DNA of 64,000 nucleotides from an uncultured Pelagibacteraceae bacterium (GTDB lineage Bacteria > Pseudomonadota > Alphaproteobacteria > Pelagibacterales > Pelagibacteraceae), in NCBI GenBank assembly GCA_902620585.1, contig CACNJC010000004.1, forward strand, positions 1 through 64,000, given 5' to 3'. Position numbers and translations under genes: made by a program. Below are positions 44,397-55,096 of this stretch, in pieces (within the stretch, counting starts at the first letter, position 1; every line of letters begins with the position of its first letter). Below the pieces are notes generated by a model that searched no databases, was not told the DNA's origin, and worked only from the letters and a program-made list of their open reading frames with translations.

Positions 44397-45731
44397 TTAT
44401 GCTGCATATTCTTTTGGTTTGTCATTTAAAACGACCTCACCGAATAAAGTGTTGTGATTACAGCTATTAATTTGTACTGTCTTAATCATACCCGATAGAT
44501 CTTCATTGCTGTTTACAATTACAGAATTAAAATGCTCATCTCTTCCAAAATATTTATTCTCGCTTCTTGCTTTATTTTCAAACAATACTTTCACATAGGA
44601 ATTTATAAGACCATTTCTGTAATTACTTTTAATTTTATCAGCAACTTTTTGAAAAATAGATAATCTTTCCTTAGCAATTTCTAGCTGAATTTTTCCTAAG
44701 TTAGCTGCAGGTGTTCCAGGTCTGGCACTAAAAATAAACGAATACGAGTTTATGTATTCAACTTGCTTCATTAATTTCAATGATTTATCGAAATCATTTT
44801 CTGTTTCACCAGGATAAGCTATTATAAAGTCACTTGAAAATTTTATAGAAGGATTTTTTGCTTTAAGTTTATTAATCACTTCTAGATATTCTTCAACAGT
44901 ATGATTTCTATTCATACTTTTCAAAATTTTTGTTGATCCACTTTGAACTGGGAGGTGAAGAAGTGGCATCAATTTTTTACATTTGCCATGAACTTCAATT
45001 AGGTCTTCTGTAAAATCTTTTGGATGTGAAGTGGTATACCTAATTCTTTGTAAATCTTTTATTTCACTCAAAGAATATAAAAGATCGGAAAGCTTTTTGT
45101 TTTTAAAATTATAAGCATTTACGTTTTGTCCTAATAAAATAATTTCTTTACATCCATTTTCTACAAGTTGTTTTGCTTCAGATATAATTTGTAATGGTGA
45201 CCTCGAGTATTCAGGTCCCCTAGTATAAGGGACAACACAAAATTTACAAAATTTATCACAACCTTCCTGAATTGTTAGAAAAGATGAAATGTCATCATTC
45301 GTATTATGTACTAAATCTAACTGATCAAACTTTGCAATAGTTTCAAACTCTGTTTCATTAATTCTTTCATCTTTAATTTCTAAATTTGAAATTACTTTAT
45401 TGATTTCATGATAGGATTGAGGCCCAATAACCCCATCTATATATTTTTCTTTTTGTAAAAGAACTTCTCCCTCTGCTTGAGCTACACAGCCAGTAATTAA
45501 TACAATTGGTTTTTTCTTATCTCTAAATTCTTTCTTTACTCTTCCAACTTCATGATAAACTTTGTCTGTAGCTTTTTCCCTTATGTGACAAGTATTTAAA
45601 ATATAACAGTCAGCTTCTTTGATATCATTAGTTGGGACATAATTATTCTTTTTAATTAAATCCAAAATACGATCGCTATCGTACGCATTCATTTGACAGC
45701 CTAAAGTTTTGATGAAAATTTTTTTTAACAA
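44397..45731 (-). CDS. miaB: tRNA-2-methylthio-N6-dimethylallyladenosine synthase MiaB
   Basis: TLGCQMNAYDSDRI, EGCDKFCKFCVVPYTRGPEYSR radical-SAM CxxxCxxC. Confidence 0.97.
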   Translation of the reverse strand: MLKKIFIKTLGCQMNAYDSDRILDLIKKNNYVPTNDIKEADCYILNTCHIREKATDKVYHEVGRVKKEFRDKKKPIVLITGCVAQAEGEVLLQKEKYIDGVIGPQSYHEINKVISNLEIKDERINETEFETIAKFDQLDLVHNTNDDISSFLTIQEGCDKFCKFCVVPYTRGPEYSRSPLQIISEAKQLVENGCKEIILLGQNVNAYNFKNKKLSDLLYSLSEIKDLQRIRYTTSHPKDFTEDLIEVHGKCKKLMPLLHLPVQSGSTKILKSMNRNHTVEEYLEVINKLKAKNPSIKFSSDFIIAYPGETENDFDKSLKLMKQVEYINSYSFIFSARPGTPAANLGKIQLEIAKERLSIFQKVADKIKSNYRNGLINSYVKVLFENKARSENKYFGRDEHFNSVIVNSNEDLSGMIKTVQINSCNHNTLFGEVVLNDKPKEYAA

Positions 45732-45732
45732 T

Positions 45733-46170
45733 TTATTTTTTAATTTTTGAACCGTATAATTCTAATTTATGATCAACAAGTTTGTAACCTAATTTTTTTG
45801 CTACTTCATGTTGTAATTTTTCAATTTCTTTATCTACAAATTCAACTATTTCTCCACTATTAATATCAATCAAGTGATCATGGTGCTCGTCAAAAGTTTG
45901 TTCGTATCTCGCCTTACCACCTTTAAAATCGTGTTTTTCAACAATACCTGACTCTTCAAATAATTTTACAGTTCTATAAACTGTTGCAATGCTGATCTTA
46001 TTATCTATTTCACTTACTCTCTTATGTAGCTCATCGACATCTGGATGATCTTTAGAGCCATATTTTTCTTTAGAGTTTGAAATAACTTGAGCTATAACCT
46101 TTCTTTGATCAGTTAACCTGACCCCCTTTGATTTGCATTTTTCTTCTATTGAATTCATAAATTGTGTCAA
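45733..46170 (-). CDS. fur: Fur-family ferric uptake/manganese regulator
   Basis: SIATVYRTVKLFEESGIVEKHDF, EHHDHLIDINSGEIVEF. Confidence 0.92.
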   Translation of the reverse strand: MTQFMNSIEEKCKSKGVRLTDQRKVIAQVISNSKEKYGSKDHPDVDELHKRVSEIDNKISIATVYRTVKLFEESGIVEKHDFKGGKARYEQTFDEHHDHLIDINSGEIVEFVDKEIEKLQHEVAKKLGYKLVDHKLELYGSKIKK

Positions 46171-46171
46171 T

Positions 46172-46555
46172 TTAACTTAAATATAGTGGGTTTATCAATT
46201 TTTTTTCTATTAAATTTTGATTAATTAAAACTTCAATATTTTCAAGGTTAAATTGAGGTAAATCTGAATCTTTATATCCAAATAATTTAATATTATTTGA
46301 TATTTTTATTCCTTTAGCAACAGAGAGCGCTACCCGTAATGTTGAAAAACTACCAGGACCTTTATTTACAAGAATAGAAAAATTTTTATCAATTTTTGCT
46401 TTGTGCTTAGTTGTTAAATCTAATATGGTCGTGACTAGGATATCATTTTTATTTATATTATTTTGAAAAGCATGAACAAAAAACTTATTATTCATTTTTA
46501 AACCAACTTTATCGTCCTTGCCTGTGCAATTTATTATCAAAAAATCTCTTATCAT
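46172..46555 (-). CDS. tsaB: Short TsaB-like t6A biosynthesis protein (127 aa)
   Basis: VNKGPGSFSTLRVALSVAKGI matches TsaB GPGSFTGLRVGLATAKGL; ends with PLYLS like TsaB C-termini, but the middle is short. Confidence 0.75.
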   Translation of the reverse strand: MIRDFLIINCTGKDDKVGLKMNNKFFVHAFQNNINKNDILVTTILDLTTKHKAKIDKNFSILVNKGPGSFSTLRVALSVAKGIKISNNIKLFGYKDSDLPQFNLENIEVLINQNLIEKKLINPLYLS

Positions 46556-47579
46556 TTTTATATTTATAATTTTTTTATTTCCTCAAAACAATTACTATTC
46601 AACTCTACTTGCAAAAACAATTGATGATTATGGCTTAATATCAGTGATGTATCACCGATTTAATGAGAGCAAGTACCCATCTACAAATATAAAATTGGAA
46701 ATTTTTAAAGAACAATTAAAAATAATTGAAAATGAAGGGATAAAATTTATCAACCCGTATAATTTCGAAGAAAGTTTATCTAAAGAAAAAAATGAAAGAA
46801 AATTATTATTAACTATTGACGATGGTTTATTGTCATTTTACGAAAATGCTTGGCCGATTTTAAAAAAAAAAAAGATACCATTTATTTTATTTGTTAATAC
46901 TAGAGAAGTTGGATCTTTTAACTATATGAATTGGGATCAAATAGTTGAACTACATAACGCAGAAAATGTAGAGATTGGGAATCACAGCCATTCACATGAG
47001 TACTTAGTAGATGAAAGTCCAGAAACAATTAAAAATGATATCTTAAAATCAATCAAAATTTTCAATGATAAGTTGGGAATGCAATCTAAGTTTTTTTCGT
47101 ATCCATTTGGTGAGTATAGTGAAGAATTTAAAAAAATAATTAAAGAACTTGGATTTAGTTATGCCTTTGGTCAACATTCTGGCGTTATTGATGAAACAAA
47201 AGACTTATGGGAACTTCCAAGATTTCCAATCAATGAAAAATACGGTGAATTAAGTAGATTCAAAACCTTAATGAAAACTTTACCTTTTAAATATCAAAAA
47301 ATTGTTCCTGAGGACAAATATTTATTACAATCTAAGAATCCTCCTGATGTAAAAATTTTTTTCAATAATAATTTAGATAATCTAGAAAATATTAACTGCT
47401 TTTCAAACGAAGGTAATAAATGGAGAAATTCTAACATTTCTTTTGCAGATGAGAATGTTCTAGAAATTAAAATTACTGAAAAATTTATTGGTGAGCGTGG
47501 TAGAATTAATTGTTCTTTGAAGGTTTTTGATGGATTTTGGAGATGGCTAGGAATTCAATTTGTTGTTGCAGAAAAATAA
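46518..47579 (+). CDS. Exported polysaccharide deacetylase (NodB-like)
   Basis: Hydrophobic N-terminus; VMYHRF, LLTIDDGLLSFYENAWPIL, EIGNHSHSHEYL. TTG start uncertain. Confidence 0.85.
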   Translation: MPVQFIIKKSLIIFIFIIFLFPQNNYYSTLLAKTIDDYGLISVMYHRFNESKYPSTNIKLEIFKEQLKIIENEGIKFINPYNFEESLSKEKNERKLLLTIDDGLLSFYENAWPILKKKKIPFILFVNTREVGSFNYMNWDQIVELHNAENVEIGNHSHSHEYLVDESPETIKNDILKSIKIFNDKLGMQSKFFSYPFGEYSEEFKKIIKELGFSYAFGQHSGVIDETKDLWELPRFPINEKYGELSRFKTLMKTLPFKYQKIVPEDKYLLQSKNPPDVKIFFNNNLDNLENINCFSNEGNKWRNSNISFADENVLEIKITEKFIGERGRINCSLKVFDGFWRWLGIQFVVAEK

Positions 47580-47582
47580 TAT

Positions 47583-49088
47583 TTATAAATTTAATTCTTT
47601 TTTTTCAATTGAATTTTCTAATCTGACTAGTTCAAAATCAGTTAATTTATTCTGAATAATAATCTGTTCTAAAATTTTTGTGTATTTGTCCCCTGTTTGC
47701 GCATAGCTGTCTAGTGTTTTTGTAAGTGCTAAACCTGTGATTTTCTTTTTTCTTTCTCTCATATCTCGTCTTTTAGCTCTAAATTCTTTGTAACTCTTAT
47801 GCGTATTTAAATTATTTTTATAAGATTTAACTGATGCTCTCAAAATTGGGAATCTTAGAATTTTATGATTTTTGGATTTGTCTTTTAACAAAGGTTCAAT
47901 CCCTTTTCCTGTCCAAGTCCACTGCCCAAATATTGCATTTCCCTCAAGGGCAAATCGAGAAGTTCCCCATCCACTTTCTTTTGCTGCTTGAGCTAATGCT
48001 ATAGAAACAGGAATTACATCCATTCTATTTTTTAATTCTTCAACGCTTCCTTTTTTAACCTTGTATTCTAAAAACTTTTGCCTCAACCACTGTTTTTCTT
48101 CATCTGTTGTAATTTTTCTGGATGTAATTTTATTCAGTTTATATCTGTCATCTAGTATTTTTTCGTTCTCTGCCACAATCAATGGAAGAACAATTTTAAT
48201 AAAAGTTTCTTTTTTCAGTTGGACGCTCTGAATTTCATCTAAATCTTTCGGAAATTGTGTAAAATATATTGGTTTAACTCTTTTTTTTATTCTCACATTT
48301 TTAAGATCATAATTTACATCTTCAAACAAATTTAAAACAGTTTGGGTTTTTAAATTCAAGTCAGGTAAGATTACTTCAGAAACTTTTTCTTTACTTTTTT
48401 TATCTTTAGGTTTTATTTTTTTTACTTCTTTTTTAGGTTTTAATTTTTTAACTTCTTTCTCAAGTTTTGGTTTTTTAATTACCTTTTCTGTTGTCGGAAG
48501 TTCTTTTTTTACTATTTGCTCTTTTTCAATATCTTTAAAATCTTTAAATGTAGAGATACCAGAAACTATAATAGTTATTACTCCTGCGACTACAAACAAC
48601 GCTGCTATAACTTGGCCAACTTTTTTTCCTTTGCTTAGTTGCTGACTGTAGATTCCGTGAAATAAGTCAGTGAATATCTCAACAAAAAAATTATAATAAG
48701 TTCGACCTAATTTAGGTATAATATTTAAGAAGCCGAGACCCGCTTTTCCGACCAATCTCCATAAGTTATAAAAAAAGCTAGATACTGATCTAGAGCTGTC
48801 TTCTTTAAAATAAGTTATTCTTCTTGAAAATTTGCTAGCTGTTTTAGAGGACTCCTCTTTAAAATTATCGATTTGTTTTGAAACTTTTGATAAAGGTTTT
48901 GAAAAGTTTTCTTTAAAAAAACTAGTTTTAAAATCTTTTGGGATTATTATTTTATTTTTTCTTAAAATTAATTCTAACTGACCTGTAGTTAAATTTTTTC
49001 TTCTTTTAGTGTATTCTTGAATTTCTCTAACACCATAAATTTGTGCTAACTCTAATAATTTATCTCTATAAGTTAAATTTTTTTTCAT
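47583..49088 (-). CDS. Bax-type glucosaminidase-domain protein with long N-terminal region, single TM and Lys-rich linker
   Basis: VIPVSIALAQAAKESGWGTSRFALEGNAIFGQWTW (glucosaminidase/Bax motif); TM VGQVIAALFVVAGVITIIVSG. Confidence 0.85.
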   Translation of the reverse strand: MKKNLTYRDKLLELAQIYGVREIQEYTKRRKNLTTGQLELILRKNKIIIPKDFKTSFFKENFSKPLSKVSKQIDNFKEESSKTASKFSRRITYFKEDSSRSVSSFFYNLWRLVGKAGLGFLNIIPKLGRTYYNFFVEIFTDLFHGIYSQQLSKGKKVGQVIAALFVVAGVITIIVSGISTFKDFKDIEKEQIVKKELPTTEKVIKKPKLEKEVKKLKPKKEVKKIKPKDKKSKEKVSEVILPDLNLKTQTVLNLFEDVNYDLKNVRIKKRVKPIYFTQFPKDLDEIQSVQLKKETFIKIVLPLIVAENEKILDDRYKLNKITSRKITTDEEKQWLRQKFLEYKVKKGSVEELKNRMDVIPVSIALAQAAKESGWGTSRFALEGNAIFGQWTWTGKGIEPLLKDKSKNHKILRFPILRASVKSYKNNLNTHKSYKEFRAKRRDMRERKKKITGLALTKTLDSYAQTGDKYTKILEQIIIQNKLTDFELVRLENSIEKKELNL

Positions 49089-49089
49089 T

Positions 49090-49641
49090 TTAAACAGCCT
49101 CTACAGATTTAACCTCTTTAACATAATGTTTTAAAAGATTTTGAACACCTTGTTTTAGAGTCATTAGAGAACTTGGGCACCCTGAGCAACTTCCTTGTAA
49201 TTCAACCTTTACAACGCCGTCCTCAAAAGACTTGAACTTAATATCTCCACCGTCTTTAGCAACCGCAGGTCTAATTTTTGTATCCAATACTTCAATTATT
49301 TTTTTAACAACCTCGTTATTTTTATCTTTATTGTCAAGATTATTAAATTTTTCTTTTGTTAATATAGGTTTTTTACTACTTTCAAAATAATGATTTAAAT
49401 GTGAGATTACCATTGGTTTTAATTCATCCCAGGATATGTCTTTCGTTTTTTTTACAGATAAAAAATTCTCTGAAAGTAATACTAGTTCTACTCCCTTAAA
49501 GCTTAGCAATTCTTTTATAAATGGATTTGATATTTTACTAATTTCTTTTTTTTGAAATTCTTCAGTTCCTATAGAGGAGATAACATTTTCTGATAAAAAT
49601 TTTAATGAATCTGGATTTGGTGTAGGTTCAGTATGGATCAT
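49090..49641 (-). CDS. NifU-like Fe-S scaffold (Nfu) with Nfu_N domain
   Basis: MIHTEPTPNPDSLKFL; IRPAVAKDGGDIKF, LQGSCSGCPSSLMTLKQGV. Confidence 0.95.
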   Translation of the reverse strand: MIHTEPTPNPDSLKFLSENVISSIGTEEFQKKEISKISNPFIKELLSFKGVELVLLSENFLSVKKTKDISWDELKPMVISHLNHYFESSKKPILTKEKFNNLDNKDKNNEVVKKIIEVLDTKIRPAVAKDGGDIKFKSFEDGVVKVELQGSCSGCPSSLMTLKQGVQNLLKHYVKEVKSVEAV

Positions 49642-49652
49642 AGCTTTTTATA

Positions 49653-50657
49653 TTATATCAAGCCAATTTTTTCACGTATATTTTTAAGGTTTTCCTCAGC
49701 TATTATTCTAGCCTTTTCTGAGCCTTTTTGAAGAATATTTTCTAAATGCGTCTTATCGCCCATCAATTTTTTTATCTCTTTTCCAACTGGACATATTTCA
49801 CTTATCAAAAGATCTGTAAGATTTTTTTTTACATAAGAATAATCTTTACCCGACATTTCTTTTAAGACTTTATCTAAATTTATTTTTGATACTTCAGAAT
49901 AAATACTTAATAAGTTGAATGCTTCAGGTTTATTTTCTAAAGATTTGATATTGTCTGGAATAACACTGGAATCTGACTTTGCTTTTTTTATCTTTTTTTC
50001 AATGTCGTCTGCGCTGTCTTTTAAATTAATTCTAGAATAATCTGACTCCTCAGTTTTACTCATCTTTTTTGTACCATCTCTTAAACTCATTACTCTAGAA
50101 ACATTTTTTGGAATTAAAGGTTCTGGTAATGGAAAAAATCCTGCACAATTAAAATCTTTATTAAATTTTTGCGCAATATCACGTGATAACTCTAAATGTT
50201 GTTTTTGATCTGCGCCAACAGGCACATGAGTTGCTTTATACAATAAAATATCAGCTGCCATTAAATTGGGATAAATATATAGACCCACACTTGCTTTTTC
50301 CTTATCAGAACCAGCTTTGTCTTTAAATTGTGTCATTCTATTTAACCAACCTAATCTAGATACGCAACTAAAAATCCACGCTAGTTCTGCATGGCCTGAA
50401 ACTGACGATTGATTGAAAATGATACTTTTCACAGGATCTAATCCAGATGCAATGAAACCTGCAGTAGTCTCCAAAATATTGCTCCTTAGTGTTTCAGGTT
50501 TTTGAAAAACAGTTATCGCGTGAAGATCTACAACACAATAAATACATTTGGACTCCTTCTGTAATAAAACGAAATTTTTTAGAGCTCCAAGGTAATTGCC
50601 CAGATGTAGATTTCCAGTTGGCTGAACACCTGAAAATACTAATTTTTTATTATTCAT
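49653..50657 (-). CDS. trpS: Tryptophanyl-tRNA synthetase
   Basis: [49 protein letters not shown]. Confidence 0.97.
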   Translation of the reverse strand: MNNKKLVFSGVQPTGNLHLGNYLGALKNFVLLQKESKCIYCVVDLHAITVFQKPETLRSNILETTAGFIASGLDPVKSIIFNQSSVSGHAELAWIFSCVSRLGWLNRMTQFKDKAGSDKEKASVGLYIYPNLMAADILLYKATHVPVGADQKQHLELSRDIAQKFNKDFNCAGFFPLPEPLIPKNVSRVMSLRDGTKKMSKTEESDYSRINLKDSADDIEKKIKKAKSDSSVIPDNIKSLENKPEAFNLLSIYSEVSKINLDKVLKEMSGKDYSYVKKNLTDLLISEICPVGKEIKKLMGDKTHLENILQKGSEKARIIAEENLKNIREKIGLI

Positions 50658-50658
50658 T

Positions 50659-52185
50659 TTAATATTCTTTAAAATTACTCTTTTTTAAAACCCCAGTAAG
50701 ATAACACGATATCAAATAAATACTTGCAACAAAACCAACAATTACAATTAAATAAACAGATTTGAATTTATAAGTATAATCTAAATAATCTGAATAATGA
50801 TCTAAAGCTAAAACTAGTAGAAAAGACATTAAAATTGTTGAAAAAATTATTTTTAGAATACTTTTTTGCAGATAGGCTTTAAGTAATAAATAATTTTTAA
50901 TGTTAAGCAAGAAAATATATATCATCACGCCAACCCATGTTGATAATGAAGTCGCTATCGGAATGATAATGAATCCAATTTTACTAAAAAAAGTTATGCT
51001 AATAACTATATTTAACAAAACGATAAAACTTGAAATATAAAAAGGTATTTTTGTATTGTTTCGTGCAAAAAAGAAATTCGAAAAAATTTTTACTAAAGCA
51101 AAAGCTGGTATTCCATAACCAAAATACATTAACGCTGAAGCAGTCATCTTAATATCTTCTGCATTAAAAGATCCATATCCGAATAGTGCATTCACAATTT
51201 CATGAGAAGCTAAAATCAAGCCTAGGCTAGCTGGTATAGAAAATAAAAGAGATAGTTCAACTGACTTACTTTGTATGTTAGAAATTTTTAAAATATTCTT
51301 TTGCTTAAAAGCTTTAGATAAAACTGGTAATGAAACAGTTCCCACCGCGACACCAGCTATAGCTAGATTAATTTGATATATACGATCGGCATAGTATAAA
51401 TACGATACTGCACTAGCTTCAAAAGATGCAATAATTGTGCCTACTAAAATATTTATTTGGGTGACTCCGGAGGATAAAATACTTGGGAGAAGTTTTTTAA
51501 AAAATAATTTTACTTTTCTGCTTAATTTAATTTTAAAGGAAAAAGTTGGTTTATAATATTTTGTGGTAAAAAATATTAAATAAATCAATTGAATAATCCC
51601 TGCTAAAGTCACTCCATAAGATAGTTGTTTTTCATAGTTCAAATTATAAGCATATGAGGTTACTAAACTTAATATCAATATAATATTAAGTATGATTGGA
51701 GCTGAGGCCGCTGCTCCAAATTTATTGTTTGAGTTTAATACGCCTGAAAAAAAAGAGGAAAGACTTACAAATAATAAAAACGGAAACGTTATTCTAGTAA
51801 GTTCAACTGCAAGATTGAATTTTTGATTATCTTCCAAAAAACCAGGGGCAATTAAATATATTAAGTAGGGTGTAAATATTTCAGCTATTAAAACTAAAAA
51901 TAGTAAAATTAAAATTAAAAGACTTAGAACATCATCAGCAAAATTTTTACCTTTTGTCTTTCCGTCCATTTTTGCAGAAGTATAACTTGGAATAAACGCA
52001 GCATTAAACGTACCTTCAGCAAATAACCTTCTAAATGTATTTGGAAGTCTAAAAGCCACAAAAAAAGCATCTGCGGAAATTGACGCTCCTAAAAATATTG
52101 CAATTAGTATATCTCTGAGATAGCCTAAAACTCTACTTAATAAAGTAAAAAAACTAAAAATATATGTTGAAGATAACAGATTCAT
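50659..52185 (-). CDS. murJ: Lipid II flippase MurJ
   Basis: [49 protein letters not shown]. Confidence 0.97.
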   Translation of the reverse strand: MNLLSSTYIFSFFTLLSRVLGYLRDILIAIFLGASISADAFFVAFRLPNTFRRLFAEGTFNAAFIPSYTSAKMDGKTKGKNFADDVLSLLILILLFLVLIAEIFTPYLIYLIAPGFLEDNQKFNLAVELTRITFPFLLFVSLSSFFSGVLNSNNKFGAAASAPIILNIILILSLVTSYAYNLNYEKQLSYGVTLAGIIQLIYLIFFTTKYYKPTFSFKIKLSRKVKLFFKKLLPSILSSGVTQINILVGTIIASFEASAVSYLYYADRIYQINLAIAGVAVGTVSLPVLSKAFKQKNILKISNIQSKSVELSLLFSIPASLGLILASHEIVNALFGYGSFNAEDIKMTASALMYFGYGIPAFALVKIFSNFFFARNNTKIPFYISSFIVLLNIVISITFFSKIGFIIIPIATSLSTWVGVMIYIFLLNIKNYLLLKAYLQKSILKIIFSTILMSFLLVLALDHYSDYLDYTYKFKSVYLIVIVGFVASIYLISCYLTGVLKKSNFKEY

Positions 52186-52238
52186 ATTATTTCTAAATTA
52201 AGCCACAAATAAAGTTATATTACATACTCATAATATAA

Positions 52239-54521
52239 ATGACAAAAAAATCTAAAATAGATCATTATTCAGATAAAGAAGCATTGGATTTTCATATAAA
52301 AGGAAAGTCAGGCAAAATTGAGATTTCTTCGTCTAAGCCTTTAACAACAAAAAGAGATTTATCTTTAGCCTATTCGCCAGGTGTTGCAGCACCAGTTAGA
52401 GAAATAGCAAAAAATCCTGAGCTTGCTTACGACTATACTAGTAAAGGAAATTTAGTTGCAGTTATAAGCAATGGATCTGCAATTCTGGGTTTAGGGAATC
52501 TTGGATCTCTTGCCTCAAAACCTGTGATGGAAGGAAAGTCAGTTTTATTTAAAAGATTTGCTGATATTGACTCTATTGATATTGAAATTAATAATAACAA
52601 TGTAAATTCAATTGTTGAAACTATAAAAAATATAAGTGGAACCTTTGGTGGAATAAATCTTGAGGATATTGCTGCTCCAGATTGTTTTGTTATAGAACAA
52701 AAGCTTAAAGAAACTTTAGATATACCAATTTTTCATGATGACCAGCATGGTACGGCGATTATCACTTTAGCAGCTTTGATAAATGCATTAGAGATATCAA
52801 ATAAAAAAATTGAAAATATAAAAATAGTAGTCAATGGAGCTGGTGCTTCAGCTCAAGCTTGTACAAACTTGTTTAAAAGTTCTGGTGCTAAAAGTGAAAA
52901 TATCATTATGTGTGATAGCAAAGGAATAATTTATCAAGGAAGAAAAAATATAGATCAGTTTAAATCAGCCTTTGCAGCTAATACTAAATTAAGAACATTA
53001 GAAGAAGCAATGAAAGGTGCAGATGTCTTTTTAGGTTTATCAGCTAAAGATGTTGTTTCAAAAGCAATGATTAAATCAATGGCAAAAAATCCGATCATTT
53101 TTGCTTGTGCAAACCCTGACCCAGAAATTAAACCTGAAATTATTAACGAAGTAAGATCTGATGCAATTATAGCGACTGGGAGATCTGATTACCCAAATCA
53201 AGTAAATAATTTAATTGGTTTCCCTTATATATTTAGGGGAGCATTAGATGTGAGAGCAAAGACAATAAACGAGGAAATGAAAGTTGCTGCAGCAAAAGCA
53301 ATTGCCTCTTTAGCTAGAGAAGATGTGCCAGACGAAGTTGTTTCAGCTTATGGTGGTGATAGACCAAAATATGGAAAAGATTATATCATACCCTCAACAT
53401 TTGATCCCAGACTAATTAGTGTAATACCATCTGCTGTAGCTGAGGCAGCTATAAAAAGTGGTGTAGCAAGAAAAAAAATAATAGATCTCGATAGCTATAA
53501 GGATGAACTAACCAATCGTTTGGATCCGTCTATGTCCTTAATGCAAGGTATTAACGCAAAGGTAAGAAAAAATCCGAAAAGAGTAATATTTGCTGAGGGT
53601 GAAGATGAAAATATGCTTAAAGCAGCAATTGAATTCGGAAAAAACAAACTTGGCACACCTATTCTTATAGGTGCTGAAAAAAGAATTAGGGAACAATTAA
53701 AAAAAATTGGTTTAGATGAAAATCATCAAATTGAAATAGTTAATTCCACCGATAAGGAGAAAAGAGATAAATACGTCAAACATCTCTATAAAAAATTGCA
53801 GAGAGAAGGGCAATTAGAAAGAGACGTTGATCGACTGGTAAGAAATGATCGTATTGCTTGGGGATCATCAATGATAGCATGTAAAGATGCAGATGCAATG
53901 GTTACTGGCAATATTAGACATTATGCAGCTTCAATTGAGAAATTAAAAAAAGTTGTCGAACCTAGACCTGGAGAGGAAATTTTTGGAATGACTATGATAA
54001 ATTCTAAAGGGAAAACAATTTTAGTAGCAGATACTAATGTTCAAGACTTTCCTTCAGCACAAAGACTTGTTAATGTTTCAAAATCGTGCGTGCGTGTTGC
54101 TAGATTATTTGGATTTGATCCTAAAGTTGCATTTCTTTCACACTCAACATTCGGTAATCCCATATCTAAAAATACAAAACATGTTAGAGATGCTATTGAG
54201 ATTTTAAAAAAGGAAAATGTAGATTTTGATTTTGATGGAGAAATGCAACCGGATGTAGCTTTGAACCCAATTTATAAAGAAACATATCCTTTCTCCAAAA
54301 TCGTAGGTAACGCAAACATATTAATTATGCCCGCTCTGCACAGCGCTGCTATATCTACTAAACTAATGAAAGTTTATGGGGGAGCAAAACTAATTGGTCC
54401 TTTATTAATTGGATTAGGTTTACCAATTGAGGTAGCGCCATTAAGATCAAGTACATCTGACATACTTAACTTAGCTTCTGTAGCTGCTTACTCTTCAGAT
54501 GTTATTGATTATTCAAATTAA
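52239..54521 (+). CDS. maeB: NADP-dependent malic enzyme with C-terminal phosphotransacetylase-like domain
   Basis: LAYSPGVAAPVREIAKNPE, FHDDQHGTAIITLAAL; C-terminal PTA domain. Confidence 0.95.
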   Translation: MTKKSKIDHYSDKEALDFHIKGKSGKIEISSSKPLTTKRDLSLAYSPGVAAPVREIAKNPELAYDYTSKGNLVAVISNGSAILGLGNLGSLASKPVMEGKSVLFKRFADIDSIDIEINNNNVNSIVETIKNISGTFGGINLEDIAAPDCFVIEQKLKETLDIPIFHDDQHGTAIITLAALINALEISNKKIENIKIVVNGAGASAQACTNLFKSSGAKSENIIMCDSKGIIYQGRKNIDQFKSAFAANTKLRTLEEAMKGADVFLGLSAKDVVSKAMIKSMAKNPIIFACANPDPEIKPEIINEVRSDAIIATGRSDYPNQVNNLIGFPYIFRGALDVRAKTINEEMKVAAAKAIASLAREDVPDEVVSAYGGDRPKYGKDYIIPSTFDPRLISVIPSAVAEAAIKSGVARKKIIDLDSYKDELTNRLDPSMSLMQGINAKVRKNPKRVIFAEGEDENMLKAAIEFGKNKLGTPILIGAEKRIREQLKKIGLDENHQIEIVNSTDKEKRDKYVKHLYKKLQREGQLERDVDRLVRNDRIAWGSSMIACKDADAMVTGNIRHYAASIEKLKKVVEPRPGEEIFGMTMINSKGKTILVADTNVQDFPSAQRLVNVSKSCVRVARLFGFDPKVAFLSHSTFGNPISKNTKHVRDAIEILKKENVDFDFDGEMQPDVALNPIYKETYPFSKIVGNANILIMPALHSAAISTKLMKVYGGAKLIGPLLIGLGLPIEVAPLRSSTSDILNLASVAAYSSDVIDYSN

Positions 54522-55096
54522 AGTTTATTTCTACTTAACTCTGACGCTAAATAAATTGAAGGAAAAATTTCTTTTACATCGTAAATTTTATTAGCCTCAT
54601 TAATAACTTCTTTTTTCTCATTCTCATCCATCGCTATACCAAAAATATAAATATTCTTATTTATGGTTTCTAAAGTATAGTTTCTAGACTTTGTTTTTTT
54701 ATTAAATATTAAGGCTGATCTTAGTTGGCTAGTAATAAGAATATCTTTTGCTGTACCTTTAAAGTTAGTTTGTCCTTTAATGGTAATTGCATTTTTTACT
54801 GATCTAACACCTTTAGTTTCCCATGCAATTTTTGTAATCTTTATTTTGTCCTCGGGAGCCGTTACCTTGCCCGACAAAAATATACGTCCATCAATAACCT
54901 CTGATTGAATTGTTAAAAAATATTTTTTATCAGTCAATGCTAGTCTTGCTGTAAGATTTTTTTGCATAATCGTGTCATCAATTTGCATTCCAATTGTTCT
55001 GGGATCAAATGTTATATCAACACCGGTTCCAAATCTAGTTACTGAAGTGCAAGAAACTAAAAATAATATTAATATTAAGTTAAATATTTTTTTCAT
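54518..55096 (-). CDS. BON-domain lipoprotein
   Basis: Lipobox-like LFLVSCTS; two BON repeats. Confidence 0.85.
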   Translation of the reverse strand: MKKIFNLILILFLVSCTSVTRFGTGVDITFDPRTIGMQIDDTIMQKNLTARLALTDKKYFLTIQSEVIDGRIFLSGKVTAPEDKIKITKIAWETKGVRSVKNAITIKGQTNFKGTAKDILITSQLRSALIFNKKTKSRNYTLETINKNIYIFGIAMDENEKKEVINEANKIYDVKEIFPSIYLASELSRNKL

